NCBI RefSeq assembly: GCF_963169125.1
Contig: NC_084798.1
Coordinates: forward strand, 197,713,481-197,777,480
Reading direction: 5' to 3'
Length of the DNA stretch: 64,000 bases
From: Humulus lupulus
Lineage: Eukaryota; Streptophyta; Magnoliopsida; Rosales; Cannabaceae
The position numbers were made by a program, and so were the translations under genes. Under the pieces are notes generated by a model. It had not been told where the DNA came from. It saw only the letters and a program-made list of their open reading frames with translations, and searched no databases. This document shows, in pieces, positions 23,888 to 36,040 of this stretch (position 1 is its first letter; the number at the start of each line of letters is the position of its first letter).

Positions 23888-25287
23888 CTAGCTGTCCCAT
23901 TTGAATCTCTAGGTTCCTCAAAGACGCTGCTTGACTTTGAATCACTTCACCATTCTTGGCCATATACTCTTTCATCAAATTCTTCAAAAAGCTTGTTTAA
24001 GAAACTTGTGGAGGAGGTGGTTGAGCTCTTGGTTGTTGTTGAGAAAAACATGGTGGATAAGTAGGCTTGTTTGGAATGGCTGCACCACTTGAACTAGCCT
24101 TTTGACCTTCCTAAGAAATTTTTTTATGATTCCTCCAACCCAGATTATAAGAGTTGGAATAAGGATTTTTTTCGGTTGGCATTTTGATTCCCCAAGTAAC
24201 AAACCAAAGCAGGATTAGATGGACAACTATCAAATGTATGCCCATCTCCACAATAAACACAAAAGACCTCCACTACTTGGCCCATAGGAGCTGGTTGTAA
24301 GCTACCCCCCATACTCATGGTCTTCAAAAGGTTGGTCATAGATGAAACTTGAGCGGTCAAAGCTATCAAAGCATCTACTTCATGAATACTTGCTGCTTTC
24401 CTTCTCGTTGGGGTTCTAGCATTAGACCATTGGTAGTTATTGTTAGCAATCTGATCCAAAATCTCATATGCTTCATTGTGTGACTTAGAAAGAATTGCCC
24501 CATTTGCCAAAGCATCCAAAACCATGTGTGTGGAGGCATTGAGACCATTATAAAAAGTCTCCATTTGAATGCACTGTGGGATGCCATGATGTGGGCACTT
24601 CTTCAATAACTCTTTGAACCTCTCCTAAGCATCACATACCGACTCATCCTCCAACTGTTGAAAAGAAATAATCTCGTTCTGAAACTTAGCATTTTTCGTT
24701 GGAGAAAAATACTTCATCAAAAATTTCTTAGCTAGCTCATTCCACGTAGACACCGAGTCGGAAGGAAATGTATTGAGTCAAACTCTAGCTCTATCCCTTA
24801 GAGAAAAATGGAACAATTTCAACCTCAAGGCCTCTTCAGCAATGCCTTGCAACTTAAAGGAATTGCTCACCTCCAAAAATGAATGAAGATGGAGATGAGG
24901 ATCCTCTATAGGTATCCCACTAAATTGACCCACTGTCTGCAACATTTGGAACATCACGGGCTTCAACTCAAATTGTGTTACTTGAATTTCAGGCCTAACA
25001 ATACTAGGATTCAGCTCATTAAACATTGGGGCAGCGTACTCCCTTATGGCCCTCTCTCTATCATTGGCCATAACAATTGCAATAACAACATTCAAATCAT
25101 TAGTTGCTTCATTAACAACTCCAACATCCGCATTAAGCATGTGTTCAGCTCTAATTTTCTCAACCTCTTCACCTTCTTGAGCCATAGCAAGGTGAAGTTG
25201 AGCCTGATGTTCCCTTAGCCTTCTTCTAAATGTACATTCAATCTCAAGGTCTATAGGGGCTAGCTCAAAGTCTTGATGCTCGTTCAT
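23888..25287 (-). pseudogene. Element C Gag, Athila type
   Basis: The likely start is MNEHQDFELAP at 25287. Motifs in order: a charged coiled N-terminus; FSGIPIEDPHLHLHSFLEV, FKLQGIAEEALRLKLF and SLRDRARV (24778-25000); WNELAKKFLMKYF and a QLEDESVC block (24610-24777, frameshifted with a stop); ETFYNGLNASTHMVLDALAN (24480-24560); a cysteine motif CVYCGDGHTFDSC (24225-24265); and the conserved tail NLMKEYMAKNG ... QSQAASLRNLEIQMGQL (23890-23980). At least three frame changes prevent translation. Element A cuts it right after the tail. Confidence 0.85.
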
Positions 25288-26318
25288 GCAACATAATCAA
25301 TCTAGCAAAACACAAGATCAAGCAAACAAGATTAGTACTGTAATGCCCTGAAATCCCTAATGCGGTTTAATGGCTGGATTAATAGGCTGGGAGGGCCATA
25401 ATTGCTATATTATGCCATTAAATGATTATATGCATGTTTATGTGAATTATATTATAATATGATGTTAAATGCATGCATGTAGGTCCACATTTCATTACAG
25501 GGGTGTTTTGGTAATTTGGCCCGTGAGGGCGTAATTGTATATTTGTATGCATGTCGGTGATCTTTTGTTGAGGCCACATTATAATGTGGATTTGTTCGAG
25601 CTATTTGTCATGAGACGATCTTTGAGTGAAAATTAGCGATTTAGTCATAACGGAATTAAGTTCGAGGCTCGGGGCGAGTCTCGAGGTGATTTTAATGATT
25701 AGAGCGTTGCCAGGAATTAAAGGGTAACGGAAATGAATTATTGGTAATTGAGAATAGCGGGAATTGGAGGGTGTTAATTATGATTAACAAAATAGGTGGA
25801 AAAGGTCAATTTTTCCATTGGGAGTCTTTAGAAACCTTTATTTGACCTAGGGGTATTTTAGTCTTTTCACCCCTATGATTGGTTTAAGCCATGAAGGCTG
25901 TGGAAGTTTGAAGAAAAACAGAGCATCAATTACACTTCTCCCGTACCTATTTTCTCTCATTTTCTTCTTGGATTTTTTAGCTTAATTTGAGGAACCAAGC
26001 TTGGGAAATAAGTCTTGAGGGCTTGGGAGTGTGTTCCACCATTGAAGAGCATCATAATCTGAACTTGAGGTAAGATTCTAGCCATTAAATCTCTGGTTTG
26101 CTCTGCTTTTGCTTGGGATTTCAGTTAAGATTTCTAGGTTGGTTGATTGGCTTTGCTTGGAGTTTTTGGCTAGGGTTCTTGGGGTTGTGATGCCTAGGAC
26201 ATGTGGGGATGGTTTTTGGGTTCATTTGGCACTTAATTTGACATTTGGAAGCATTTGAATCAAGTTAGAAATGGAGGAGTCAAAGGGAGAAGATTCAGGG
26301 GCAAATCAGGCTGGGTGT

Positions 26319-26405
26319 AACGCTATAGCGCCCACAAGGAGGCGCTACAGCGCTACCCAGGGTTGGCTTTGGGAATTTTTGGTTCTGAGATGAGCGCTGG
26401 GGCAC
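26319..26405. other. Palindrome cassette, CTATAG/CTACAG type
   Basis: AACGCTATAGCGCCC (26319), GGCGCTACAGCGCT (26341-26354) and a half site GAGCGCTGGGGC (26392). Confidence 0.65.
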
Positions 26406-27165
26406 TACTCTGTTCCTTCAAAATCTTGTTTTGAGTTTTTTTAAGGGTTTTTGGCTCGGGGTTTCAATCCTTAAGGCCCGAGATCGAATCTATTCACCAT
26501 GTGGATACATTTCGAGGTCCTGAGAGTGGGGTTTGGGTTAAGACCTTATTATTGTTGATTTTCATTAATGAAGGTTATAATTGGTTATGATTAGGTAATC
26601 GCTAAGGAATCAAAAGGTCGATCATTCTAAAGGGTCGTTCTTTTATTCATTCTTGCTCGAACCAGAGGTAAGAAAACTGCACCATGTGTATATGACATGC
26701 GTGGTTGTTATTGAGGCATTTTGGTTATTAAATGTGGACATTGATTGCATATCAAATGCTTAGAAAATCTTGCTTACTTGTGTATGGCATTGACTATTCA
26801 GAATCGGCACTAGTCGCATATTACTGACCTGGGAGTCAGGAACGGCATAAGCGTCATGAATGCAGAGCCGATAAAAGATTAGATCTAATCGATATCAGCG
26901 TTGAATGACTCTAGGAGCATTAATGCTGGACCGACCCTAAGGTCGATGGAAATTATAAGCGCTTGACTAGTCTAAGACTAGTTACTCAGAGCCAGGGCCT
27001 AAGGCCTAGGTGACTGTTTGTCACATGGCTAGGGAGCGGAATCTCATGGTTGTGACTCTATGGTCATGCGGTAGGTTATGTTGGTGACTAGTTCATCAAA
27101 CACCTATCTTGTTAAGCTAGTGAAATGATCACTTATTTATAAAGCCCAGGTGACCCTATCGTCAC

Positions 27166-29516
27166 TGTAATGCCCCGGATTCCCTATTATGGTTAATGGC
27201 TGTATTAGTAGGCCGGGAGGGCCATAACTGTTTAATTATGCCATTAAATGTGTTTATGCATGTTTATGAGAATTATATTATAATATGATGTTAAATGCAT
27301 GCATGTGGGTCCACATTCGTTTACAGGGGTGTTTTGGTAATTTGGCCCGTTGAGGGTATAATTGTATATTTGTATGTGCGTTAATGATATATTGTGAGAC
27401 CACATTATAATGTGGATTGGTTCGAGTATTTCGACATGAGACGATCTTTAAACATGATTTATCGGTTTGGTCATAACAGGTTTGAGCTCGGGGCCCGGGG
27501 TGAGTCTCGGAGTGTTACTAATGACTATAGCGTTACCGGGGATTTTAGGGTAACAGGATATGAATTATTGGTGTTGAGGATTTTGAGATTAGCGGGAATT
27601 GGGAAGCGTTAATTATAATTAACGGGATAGGCGGAAAGTACCAATTTTACCCCTAGAGTAGCTTGGAAGGCTTTAGATGACACAAGGGTAATTTGGTCAT
27701 TTTAGGGGTGGATATATGAGACTTTTATGGCTGTAGAAGGTGGTAGAATAAACAGAACAAAAACAGGGGTTTGCCTCTTCCTTTCCCGTACATCATCTTC
27801 TTCACTTCTATTTTGAGGGTTTTGAGTTCTTGGTGGAGATTTAACCAAGGGAGATTGAAGGGTTGGGTTGGAGCACTTGATTTAGCTTGCGAGGGAGGTC
27901 CAAAACCGGTTCCAATGTGAGTTTTGGCCACTGGTTTTTATACATGCTCTGTTTTGATTGTTGGTTTCAGCCTTAGAGTTTTGATGTGGGAAGTGTGAAT
28001 CAAAGGGGGTTTTAGTGTTAGTTTGATTGGGGTTTGATGAGAGTGAGCTAAGGGTGTTGTTTGGGGGTTCAATTACATGTTTCGAAGAGGTTTTATGGAG
28101 GTTTGAAGGTCTGGTTTGAGAAGAAATTGCACAGGGATAAATTTGGTTCGTGTGTGGGCATTCTAGCTGGTCTGGACTGGGCGCCGCGGCGCAGCAGGGG
28201 TGCGCCGCGGCCCTTGGTGTCTGTCAGGAGGGAGCCCTTCTGTCTGAAGGGCGCGCCGCGGCGCAGCAGGGGAGGGTCGTGGCCCTTAAGGCCAATTTTG
28301 TCAAAATGTGGTTTTTAGCTTGGGGATTCAAACCATAGGCCTCGAGGTTGGACCTAGTACCCGGTTGGGTAGTATTTGATGTCTCGGGGGCTGGGATTTG
28401 GTTGGGAACCCTCAGTTATCATTTTTATTGATGAATTCTATGATTTGGTTATGACCAGGTGACCGTCAAGGATTTTAAAGGTTGATCGTTCTCAGGGGTC
28501 GTTCATATTATAATTCTCACTCGAACCAGAGGTAAGAAAACAGTGTATGAATACAGTTGCACCCTGTATAGGTATATGACATGCATGGTTTGATATTGGG
28601 CATGTTGGTTGGTATATGTGAACGTGGATTGTATATTAAATGTTGATGTACGCTGATTACCTGTCTAAGACACTGACTAGTCAGGGACCGACTCTAAAGT
28701 CGAGAATCTCGCATTGAATGGCTCTATGGCATTAATGCTAGACCGACCCTAGGGTCGAAGAACTTATAAGCGCTTGCCTGGTCTATGACCAAATGACTAT
28801 AGCCAAGGTATATGACCCCGGTGACCGTTTGTCACGTGGCTAAGGGACGTTGTCCATAGTTTCGACTCTAGAGTCGTGAGGAAGGTTATGTTGGTGACCA
28901 ATCACCATGCACCTGTCCTGAATGAGCTTATGAAAGAATCTCCGATCAGTTAAGCCCTGGTGACCCTACCGTCACATGGCTAGAGGGAGCGATTCTCATT
29001 ATTGTGACTTTTGGCTATTGTCACCTATTTGTTGGACTGATAGTCCTGAATGGTTATTATGATCGTTGTTGATATTATATCATGTTTTATTATGTTTTCT
29101 TGCTGGGCCTTGGCTCATGGGTGCTATGTGGTGCAGGTAAAGGGAAGGAAAAGCTTAACCAACCCTGAGTGGAGAGCTTGGGCGATGTGGTGTACATACA
29201 GGGCCGCTTGACTGCCACGGTCAAGGAGTTCTCAGAGGGACTAGGGGTTTACCCTACTTTTGCCGCTTAGGCCGGCGGGGATTGTAAATTTGAAACTGTA
29301 GCGACTCCTTTGTATTATGGACATCTTGTAAACATTTTGAAAGGCTCATGAGTAGTTTATTTACTTAATGAAATGTACCCTTTCCTTTTTATTGGTTTTT
29401 CACCTTAACCTGTTAATAGTACCTAGATCACGTTTTTAACCAAAGGACTCGGGTAGCGAGTCAAATTTCCGGTTCACTATTCACCGTAACTGTTATGGGG
29501 TAACCAGGGCGTTACA
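27166..29516 (+). mobile_element. Solo LTR (backbone F1) nested in a related solo LTR
   Basis: 2351 bp, TGTAATGCCCCGGATTCC to CCAGGGCGTTACA, with perfect GTCAC duplications (27161-27165, 29517-29521). It was inserted into the GTGAC-rich array of its own relative. It has a CCGCGG cassette (28179-28290), the donor-like box (28531) and the GGTGCAGGTAAAGG box (29094-29143). Confidence 0.94.
28179..28290. other. Palindrome cassette, CCGCGG type
   Basis: Two halves start with the same 14-mer, GCGCCGCGGCGCAG (28181 and 28253). Between them is TGCGCCGCGGCCC (28201). This is the clearest 12-bp perfect palindrome, GCGCCGCGGCGC. Arg/Pro-rich open frames here are a by-product of the base composition. 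Confidence 0.7.
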
Positions 29517-30124
29517 GTCACGTGGCTAATGGGAACGGAACCCCCTTAGTGACTTTTACAACTGTCACTCCTCTATTTTGGAGTGAAAGTCCTGAATTAT
29601 TATTACGATCATTGTTGATATTATATTCATGCAATATTGTGTTTTCTTGCTGAGCTTTGGCTCATGGGTGCTATGTGGTGCAGGTAAAGGGAAAGAAAAG
29701 CTCACCCAGCTTTGAGTGGAGAGCTTAGGTGGTGATGTGTACATATGCGGCCGCTTGACCACCATAGCCAAGGAGTTCTCTAGGGAACTAGGGGTTTACC
29801 CTATTTTTGTCACTTAGATCGGCAGGTTGTAAATTTAAACTGTAATGACCATTTTGAGTTGTAAATAACTTGTAAATGTTTTGATGGGCCCATGAACAGT
29901 TTTATGTTTTAAATAAAATATATCATTTTCTTTTGATTGGTTTTCCACCTTAACCTATTAACAACACCTAGAAGCACGTTTTTAACCAAAGAACTCGGGT
30001 AGCGAGTTAAATTCACGGTTCAACGTTCACAGTAACTGTCCTGGGGTAACCAGGGTGTTACAAGTACAAACTAGGAAAAACATATTGCAAAGTAATTAAT
30101 AATACACAAAATTTTAATTTCTAT

Positions 30125-30141
30125 CCCTGGCAACGGCGCCA
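30125..30141 (-). promoter_or_regulatory. Primer binding site, tRNA-Asp type
   Basis: The minus strand reads TGGCGCCGTTGCCAGGG a few bases after the LTR end. It matches the complement of the plant tRNA-Asp(GUC) 3' end with one change. Confidence 0.88.
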
Positions 30142-30152
30142 AAAACTTGTTG

Positions 30153-31606
30153 TGATATTTTCAATCAATTATGTGCAAGTGTACACAGTTACAAAACAAG
30201 TGATAAGTTGAGTATCGTCTCCATGGGAATTGCAAATTAAAACTAAATGCACAAATTAATTACCAAACAATTGCAAAAGTAACCAAATTAAATTGCTTTG
30301 ATTTTGTAAACTAACACTACTTGGAATCAATTAAAAATGCTTAAAAATAAACTGCAATGCCAATCTGAAAGTGAGATAAAATCAATTGGTTGGAATAGGC
30401 TTGAATTATTAAATCCATCTATGTCAAATGACCTTGTACGTTTTGCTGCAACAAAATTACCCAGAGTTAACAAGAATTCAAAATAGGTTCATGAAACTTT
30501 TCCAAGACCCATGGTATTAATTATTTCACCTAATTTAACATATTCCTATGCCAATCAAGTTTAAGAACCCAGAATTAAGCATCAATTCATAATGGCTACA
30601 CAAGGCAAATAACACATTCCTATGTTATTCACAAACATAACCTAACAAGATTATTCACTTGTGTCATTCAAATTTATCCATTATATTCAAACTTTCCAGC
30701 ACAAATATAACTCAATATCTTACCATTGATGGCCAAACAACAACAAGAATCCATCAATAAGCACATTTGAATGAACAATGGGTAAATTGCTAAAATGAAG
30801 TGCTAGAAAATTAGAATTAAAACATTGAGTTCATTAATAATCCAAGCCTTAAAATATCTAGTTCATGGCTAAAATGAAAAACACAAATACAAAATTAAAT
30901 ATGTCCATCAGAGTTCAAACACCAACTACAAAGAGAAAATAAGAAAGAAATGACAAACAAGGTAGAAGAAAAGCCCAAAAATGATGATGAAATTAATGCT
31001 CCTATTTTTTTCTTCTTCTTTCTTCTCCTTCCTTCTTTGTATTGCTGAAAACTTTATGTACTTCTTGGTTCTCCCTCTCTCAAAGATGGCTTAATTTGAT
31101 GAATGGAGGTTGTCCTTCCTTTTCTTTCAGGTAGGGTACAAAACCCTTTTCACTAAAGTACAAAAGTTCCCTCTAAGCCTCCCACACGTGATACTGTCCA
31201 TTCTTCCAAAATCTTCTCTTTTAAAATGCAGCCAAAACTCTGATTTTTGCCACCTCACCACCCTTGACAAGTCAATTAATGACATGCCACATGTTGCTCC
31301 CTTATATGTTGAATTCTCCTCTTACAATCCTGCTGAAAATGCTTCAGCAAAACTTCTTTTACTCCAGCCAAACCTAATATTTCCGCACAAAATAAACAAT
31401 TAAGAGTCACTTCACTTTTCATTGTTTTCTTTGGAAAAATTCATGCATAAACTCCTAATTTTCTACTTTCAGCTCTAAAACACCAAAAAGGACACAAGAA
31501 CACAAAAATGAAAGAAAATAACAAAAATACACAAAATTCACTCAACCTAATTCTATATTAATAAGCTTAAAAGTATGAAAAATAACTTTTTATTCAAGAG
31601 TTATCA
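30153..31606 (-). repeat. Element C 5' LTR
   Basis: 1454 bp. On the minus strand it starts TGATAACTCTTG and ends GAAAATATCA, with TGATA/TATCA termini. It is AT-rich with no coding. A pyrimidine-rich stretch is at 31005-31040. The end near 30153 is fixed by the PBS; the far end is placed by the inverted termini. Confidence 0.8.
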
Positions 31607-33200
31607 ATGACCTCACCTAGAGCTTGTGTTGAGGTGAATGACCTCTTTTAGAATTATTGAGGTGAATGACTTCATTGAGAAGTTTTGGGAGTTTGTGGCG
31701 GTACCTAACCTTAGCAATTAAGTTGCCTATGTATCCTTTAAAGGAATCAAGTCGAACGTAGTTCAAAGAATTTTGTATCTATATTCTTTGCAGATTTTGA
31801 GTTTGTTTTGGATTGAAAATCATTTTTTTATCTCACTTGAATAAATTTGGAGACCACTTGAATTACAATTCTATTTTGATGAGAATTGTGAAATAAGATT
31901 CAAATTCACTTGAGAAATTTTTTTCTTTACAGAAGTAATTCGAATTTTATAATTTGGAATTGAATCTAATATTTGAGAGAAACATTTTTGACACAAATAT
32001 AATGACTTGCATTTTTTATATTTTGTCACACTTGCTTTTAATTGGATTTTTTGTTTCATGTAAAAAATTCCAATTTTCTCTCATCATTCTATTTCTTCAC
32101 TTGATATCACACAATGATAAACTTCATAAATTTCAAACTTCTCTTTTCTCTTTTAGGCTTGAGTGCCACGTTTGAATATATGTATAATCATCATATTTAT
32201 TTCTAATTAGACATATATGCATAGCATATGTATTCTGCGCATGTGAGTCTTTTCTTCATTCTCTTCTCAAAATTTCTTTTTGTTGGGCATATAATTTTTG
32301 GATTTGGATTAGAGTTTTGGATTTGTTTTGTGATGTAAATATCTATGTACACCGAGTTTGACTCCACTGATATGATGGTTTCTCATTTGACTTAAAATGT
32401 CATAGTCTTTTAACTAAAACATCACCAAAAACAAATTAGATGTTGCGATGCCACTAAGAAGTGATATTTTATGTATATCATGAAGTCGAATCAATTTTTT
32501 TCCAGCTGATTCTAAGAAGTAAATTTAGTATTCATTGATTATATTTTAAGGCAGGTACACTGGATTTATAATATTCTTGTACTCTTATCTCAATTTGGCA
32601 GCATAACCACATTTGGACATTTCTTTTTAAGATTTAGTCTGTCCCTCGTGGCTATATCTCATTTTTGGAGATCTTTTGTGGCTAATAAAGCTTAGGTTAA
32701 AGGAGATTATGAAAAATATAAAAAATCAAGAGAATTTGAGCAACATAACAGCATGGAGAAATCAAATTTTATCATTTCCTCTTTCACTATATCTCACTTT
32801 TGAAGACTTTTTGTGGCTTATAAAGCCTAAGTCAAAGTAGACCAAATACAAAATAAGAGAATCCATTGGAGAAAAAAGATGTTTCAAATAAAGAGAAGAA
32901 AATAGGAGCAAACCTTGGTACTCTCTTTGTAGAAATCTCTGAAGATTGAAAATTTAATTTTCTCTAACTTAACTTTCTCTGTATTTTTATCATAGTGTTT
33001 CTCTCTTTTTTTTTTTATCATAATCTCTCTCAAAAAAATTTATAGAGTTTTCTCCTCTCTATTTTTTTCTCCCCCTTGTCTGATTTTCTTTTGTCATTTT
33101 ATAGACTCTATTTTACGATAAATTAATCAGAGAATTAAGGAAGTGGAGTAGAGTAGAAAAGAGTAGTGAGTGGTGAGAGGTTATTGATTAGTGGAGATAT
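31607..33200. other. AT-rich spacer between elements C and the copia element
   Basis: No gene is seen. It contains a local duplication: CTATATCTCAYTTTTG followed by TTTTGTGGCT and TAAAGC occurs at about 32651-32715 and again at 32792-32850. A T-rich tract lies at 33008-33020. It may be low-copy plant sequence or an unrecognised old repeat. Confidence 0.4.
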
Positions 33201-36040
33201 TGTTGGGGTTTTATGCACTAATTAAAACTAAATTTATTTGTAATCTCATTTTATTATCAATAAAAGAATAGAAATCATTTTTGACTTGGTCAATCACTTT
33301 GCTCACATGTTTTATTTTCATGATTATTTGTTTAATATAAACTTATATTAAATCCCAATCATATAGCTAATCATATTTGTATTGACGTAATCATAGTAGA
33401 ATATAAATATGATTATATGTTCAAAAATAAGTTAGTCCTAAGATTAGTCAGTGTACGGGATTTACACTGACTTGCCAATCTACGATATGATCTACTTACA
33501 CATTGTAGTGTTATATTATTTCTAGAAAATTAGCAAAGTAGATAAGATCAAATGTATTTGTTGTTAGAGAATATTATTTTATTACTCAATGGAAAAATAG
33601 AAAAACAAAAAATACAACTCTATGCAAAAAATACAATAGACAAGATAATTGATTAAATAAATATTACAACTCAATTACTCAAAATACAAGTAACTAGAAA
33701 GATGTAGGAGAAGAAGATTACAAACTCAAAACAATAATAATACAAGTAAATAAGATCAACAAGATCAAAAGAATGAAAACACAAAGAAACTCTCACACAA
33801 CCAAAGTGTAGAGTAGTGGGGATCACCAACTTGAACAAGGTTCAAGACCTTTGTCCAAAAGCTTATTTCCCCCTATTCTCTAAGCACTAAGGGATCTCTC
33901 AAGGAAATAGCTCTCTTGAATAATCGAGCCTCAAGGTGTATTTTTCAGCCAAGTGCTTTGTGGTTGAAAAATGATGTCATACAAGTGAGCATTAGGCTCC
34001 TATTTATAGAGTTTGAGATACCCTTTGGATTTCAAATTCCACCAACCCCCATGGCTGTTACCAATGTTTAATTGGATTAATATGGAATTAAAATTGAGAT
34101 TTGGGAGTTATTTGGGTTTTTAGAACCGTTCAACACATTTGGAAAAAACTGAAAATTTGGCCTGAAATGCACCTGTGGCCGCGGCCAAGGACATCAGTGG
34201 CTGCGACCACAACCCATTTTCAGCACTTGAAAATGTGCTGTTTTTCCAAACAGTTCCAAACCCTCCCAAATGATTTTGTAACTCTCAAAACACATTATTG
34301 GGGTTAAAATCATATCTCCAACAGCCATATTTCATAATGGCTTTATGAAATCCAATCTCAAATGTGTAACATATAATATACACATTATTGGGTAATATTT
34401 GGGAGTTACAAATTTGTAACTGATTTTGTAACTCCAAAATATGTCACATTTGGGCACACACATGTGTCCAATTTTGTGACTCTCAATAATATGTTACAAG
34501 GTGTGACAAATCACATTTTGTCACATTATTTAATCTAATATTATGTTATATGAAATAATATAACATTTGTTACATCGGGCTAAACCGATATTGACAGTAG
34601 ATAGGATAAGAAGACATACAGTTATTATCTATTCTAGTCATATCATATAGTTGACCATAGGTCAATTCAATCTCAATTCTAAGTGGTTAGTATTCTAACT
34701 AATTATATTATTCAAGTCATTTGATTTGTTCGTTACTAGCTTACCCTACGGACTAGCACATACTTACATCTTGGGGACTTGGTAGTATTATTGAGTGGAA
34801 GTGTTAATCATATAAATATATATATATATGAATACCTATAGCTTCTAGCAAGAAGTGAAATAATGACCACCTTATCGCTTGGTTCAACGAGTTAAATGAT
34901 TGAGTACTCACTTATGTAATTAAAGTTTATGGAAATATCATTTACAAGAAACTTAGTGGTATTTAAGGATAAAATACAATGAGGGGTAAAATTATAATTT
35001 GTACCCGACTCAATTGTACATCATCTATAGATGATTGAATGACAAATTATGGTTGTAACAATTGATAACGTATTTACTTCAAGTGTAAAGCGTTCTATGA
35101 GTTCAAGAGTGCAATTCCGAGTCTTTAGTAGAGTCACAAGAAATTAATAAGGTAGTGAAATTATTCGATAATAATTTTATGGTAACTTATTGGACCTTGA
35201 ATTCATGGGTCCATGGTCCCCACAATGTCTTTGATTAAATCATTTAGATAGTCTCGATTAATTGATTCAATTATTAATTAGGATTGTCAAAATTGTTTTG
35301 TGTCAATTTTGGACAGTTTTATTAAGATGTGGAATTTAGAGAAGAAAAGAGAAATTTGAATAAATTTATTAATTATGAAAAATTGGTGTCAAATTGATAA
35401 ATAATATTAAATCAATATTCAAATTATAATTTCTTGATTTGAATAAATGATTTAATTAATTATAGTTTAAATATATTTATAATTATATATATAAAGTTTT
35501 AATAAACTTTAAAGATTTCGTGATAGTATATTATATTTATTTAATTAATTAATAAGGGTTTTATTTTAATTATTTAAGTAAATTGAATTAACCATAAAGT
35601 GTTGCTATAAATAGGTACTTAAGTCTAGGGTTTTGTAATTTGAAAGTAGTGAAGTGAAAAAAGCAGGAACATAGACTCAAGAGACCTATTGTAGTCGCTC
35701 ATATCATTTCTCTTATTCTCTATAATTTTCTCATCTCATGTGTTGAGAATTACCCACTCTAGTCTAAGTGGTCAAAGTAAATTGTGGAAGACTGTGTAGT
35801 TTGAAGATCAAGTTCATTCTCTTGTCATTACTCTGCGACAGAAAAGAACAAGGGTTAGAGAGAGTGAAGGAAGGAGTTTCAATATGTGCTGCGTAAAAGT
35901 AAGATTCTTAAACTTTATTATTTGATTTACTTAATGAAATTCATTAGAAACATGTTTCCAGGTTGTTTTATATGTTAATTTGTTTAACATATGAAACATA
36001 CATGAAAATATTTATGTTCTTGTAAAATGCATTCCCAACA
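33201..36040 (+). repeat. Copia 5' LTR, interrupted
   Basis: TGTTGGGGTTTTATGC to ATTCCCAACA. About 1.83 kb without the solo LTR at 33562-34565. The empty site for that insert is visible in the 3' LTR at 46935-46955. It keeps a segment of roughly 100 bp (35030-35150) that is deleted from the 3' LTR. Confidence 0.9.
33562..34565. mobile_element. Solo LTR, copia-like, of a separate family
   Basis: 1004 bp with TGTTA...TAACA ends and perfect TTTGT duplications (33557-33561, 34566-34570). It is inserted in the copia 5' LTR. It has no PBS, polypurine tract or coding, so a solo LTR fits best; a small non-autonomous element is possible. It contains the 12-bp palindrome TGGCCGCGGCCA at 34176-34187. 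Confidence 0.85.

Larger units (their letters stand above)
25339..30062 (+). mobile_element. Solo LTR (backbone F1) with a nested solo LTR
   Basis: TGTAATGCCCTGAAATCC to CCAGGGTGTTACA, flanked by perfect AGTAC duplications (25334-25338, 30063-30067), inserted in the element C leader. Without the inner LTR (27166-29516 plus its duplication) it is 2368 bp. Its cassette at 26319-26405 is the CTATAG/CTACAG type, unlike the other F1 copies here. Confidence 0.93.
23888..31606 (-). mobile_element. Element C: Athila-like Ty3/gypsy remnant
   Basis: A minus-strand element, the host for element A and for the solo LTR at 25339. Seen here are its 5' LTR (30153-31606), the tRNA-Asp-type PBS, a leader of about 140 bp and most of gag. 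Everything after gag lies beyond element A, outside the window. The Gag motifs and the PBS type are those of the Athila/Tat group. The outer flank after 31606 begins ATGAC; the matching duplication cannot be seen. Confidence 0.8.

Noticed and set aside
28061..28338. Open frames encoding Arg/Pro/Ala-rich peptides
   Set aside because: They fall on the CCGCGG cassette of a solo LTR; high GC removes stop codons, and no such frame is kept in the related LTRs.
25339..30062. A complete retrotransposon
   Set aside because: Length first suggested one, but the middle is another solo LTR with its own GTCAC duplication, and there is no PBS, polypurine tract or coding.
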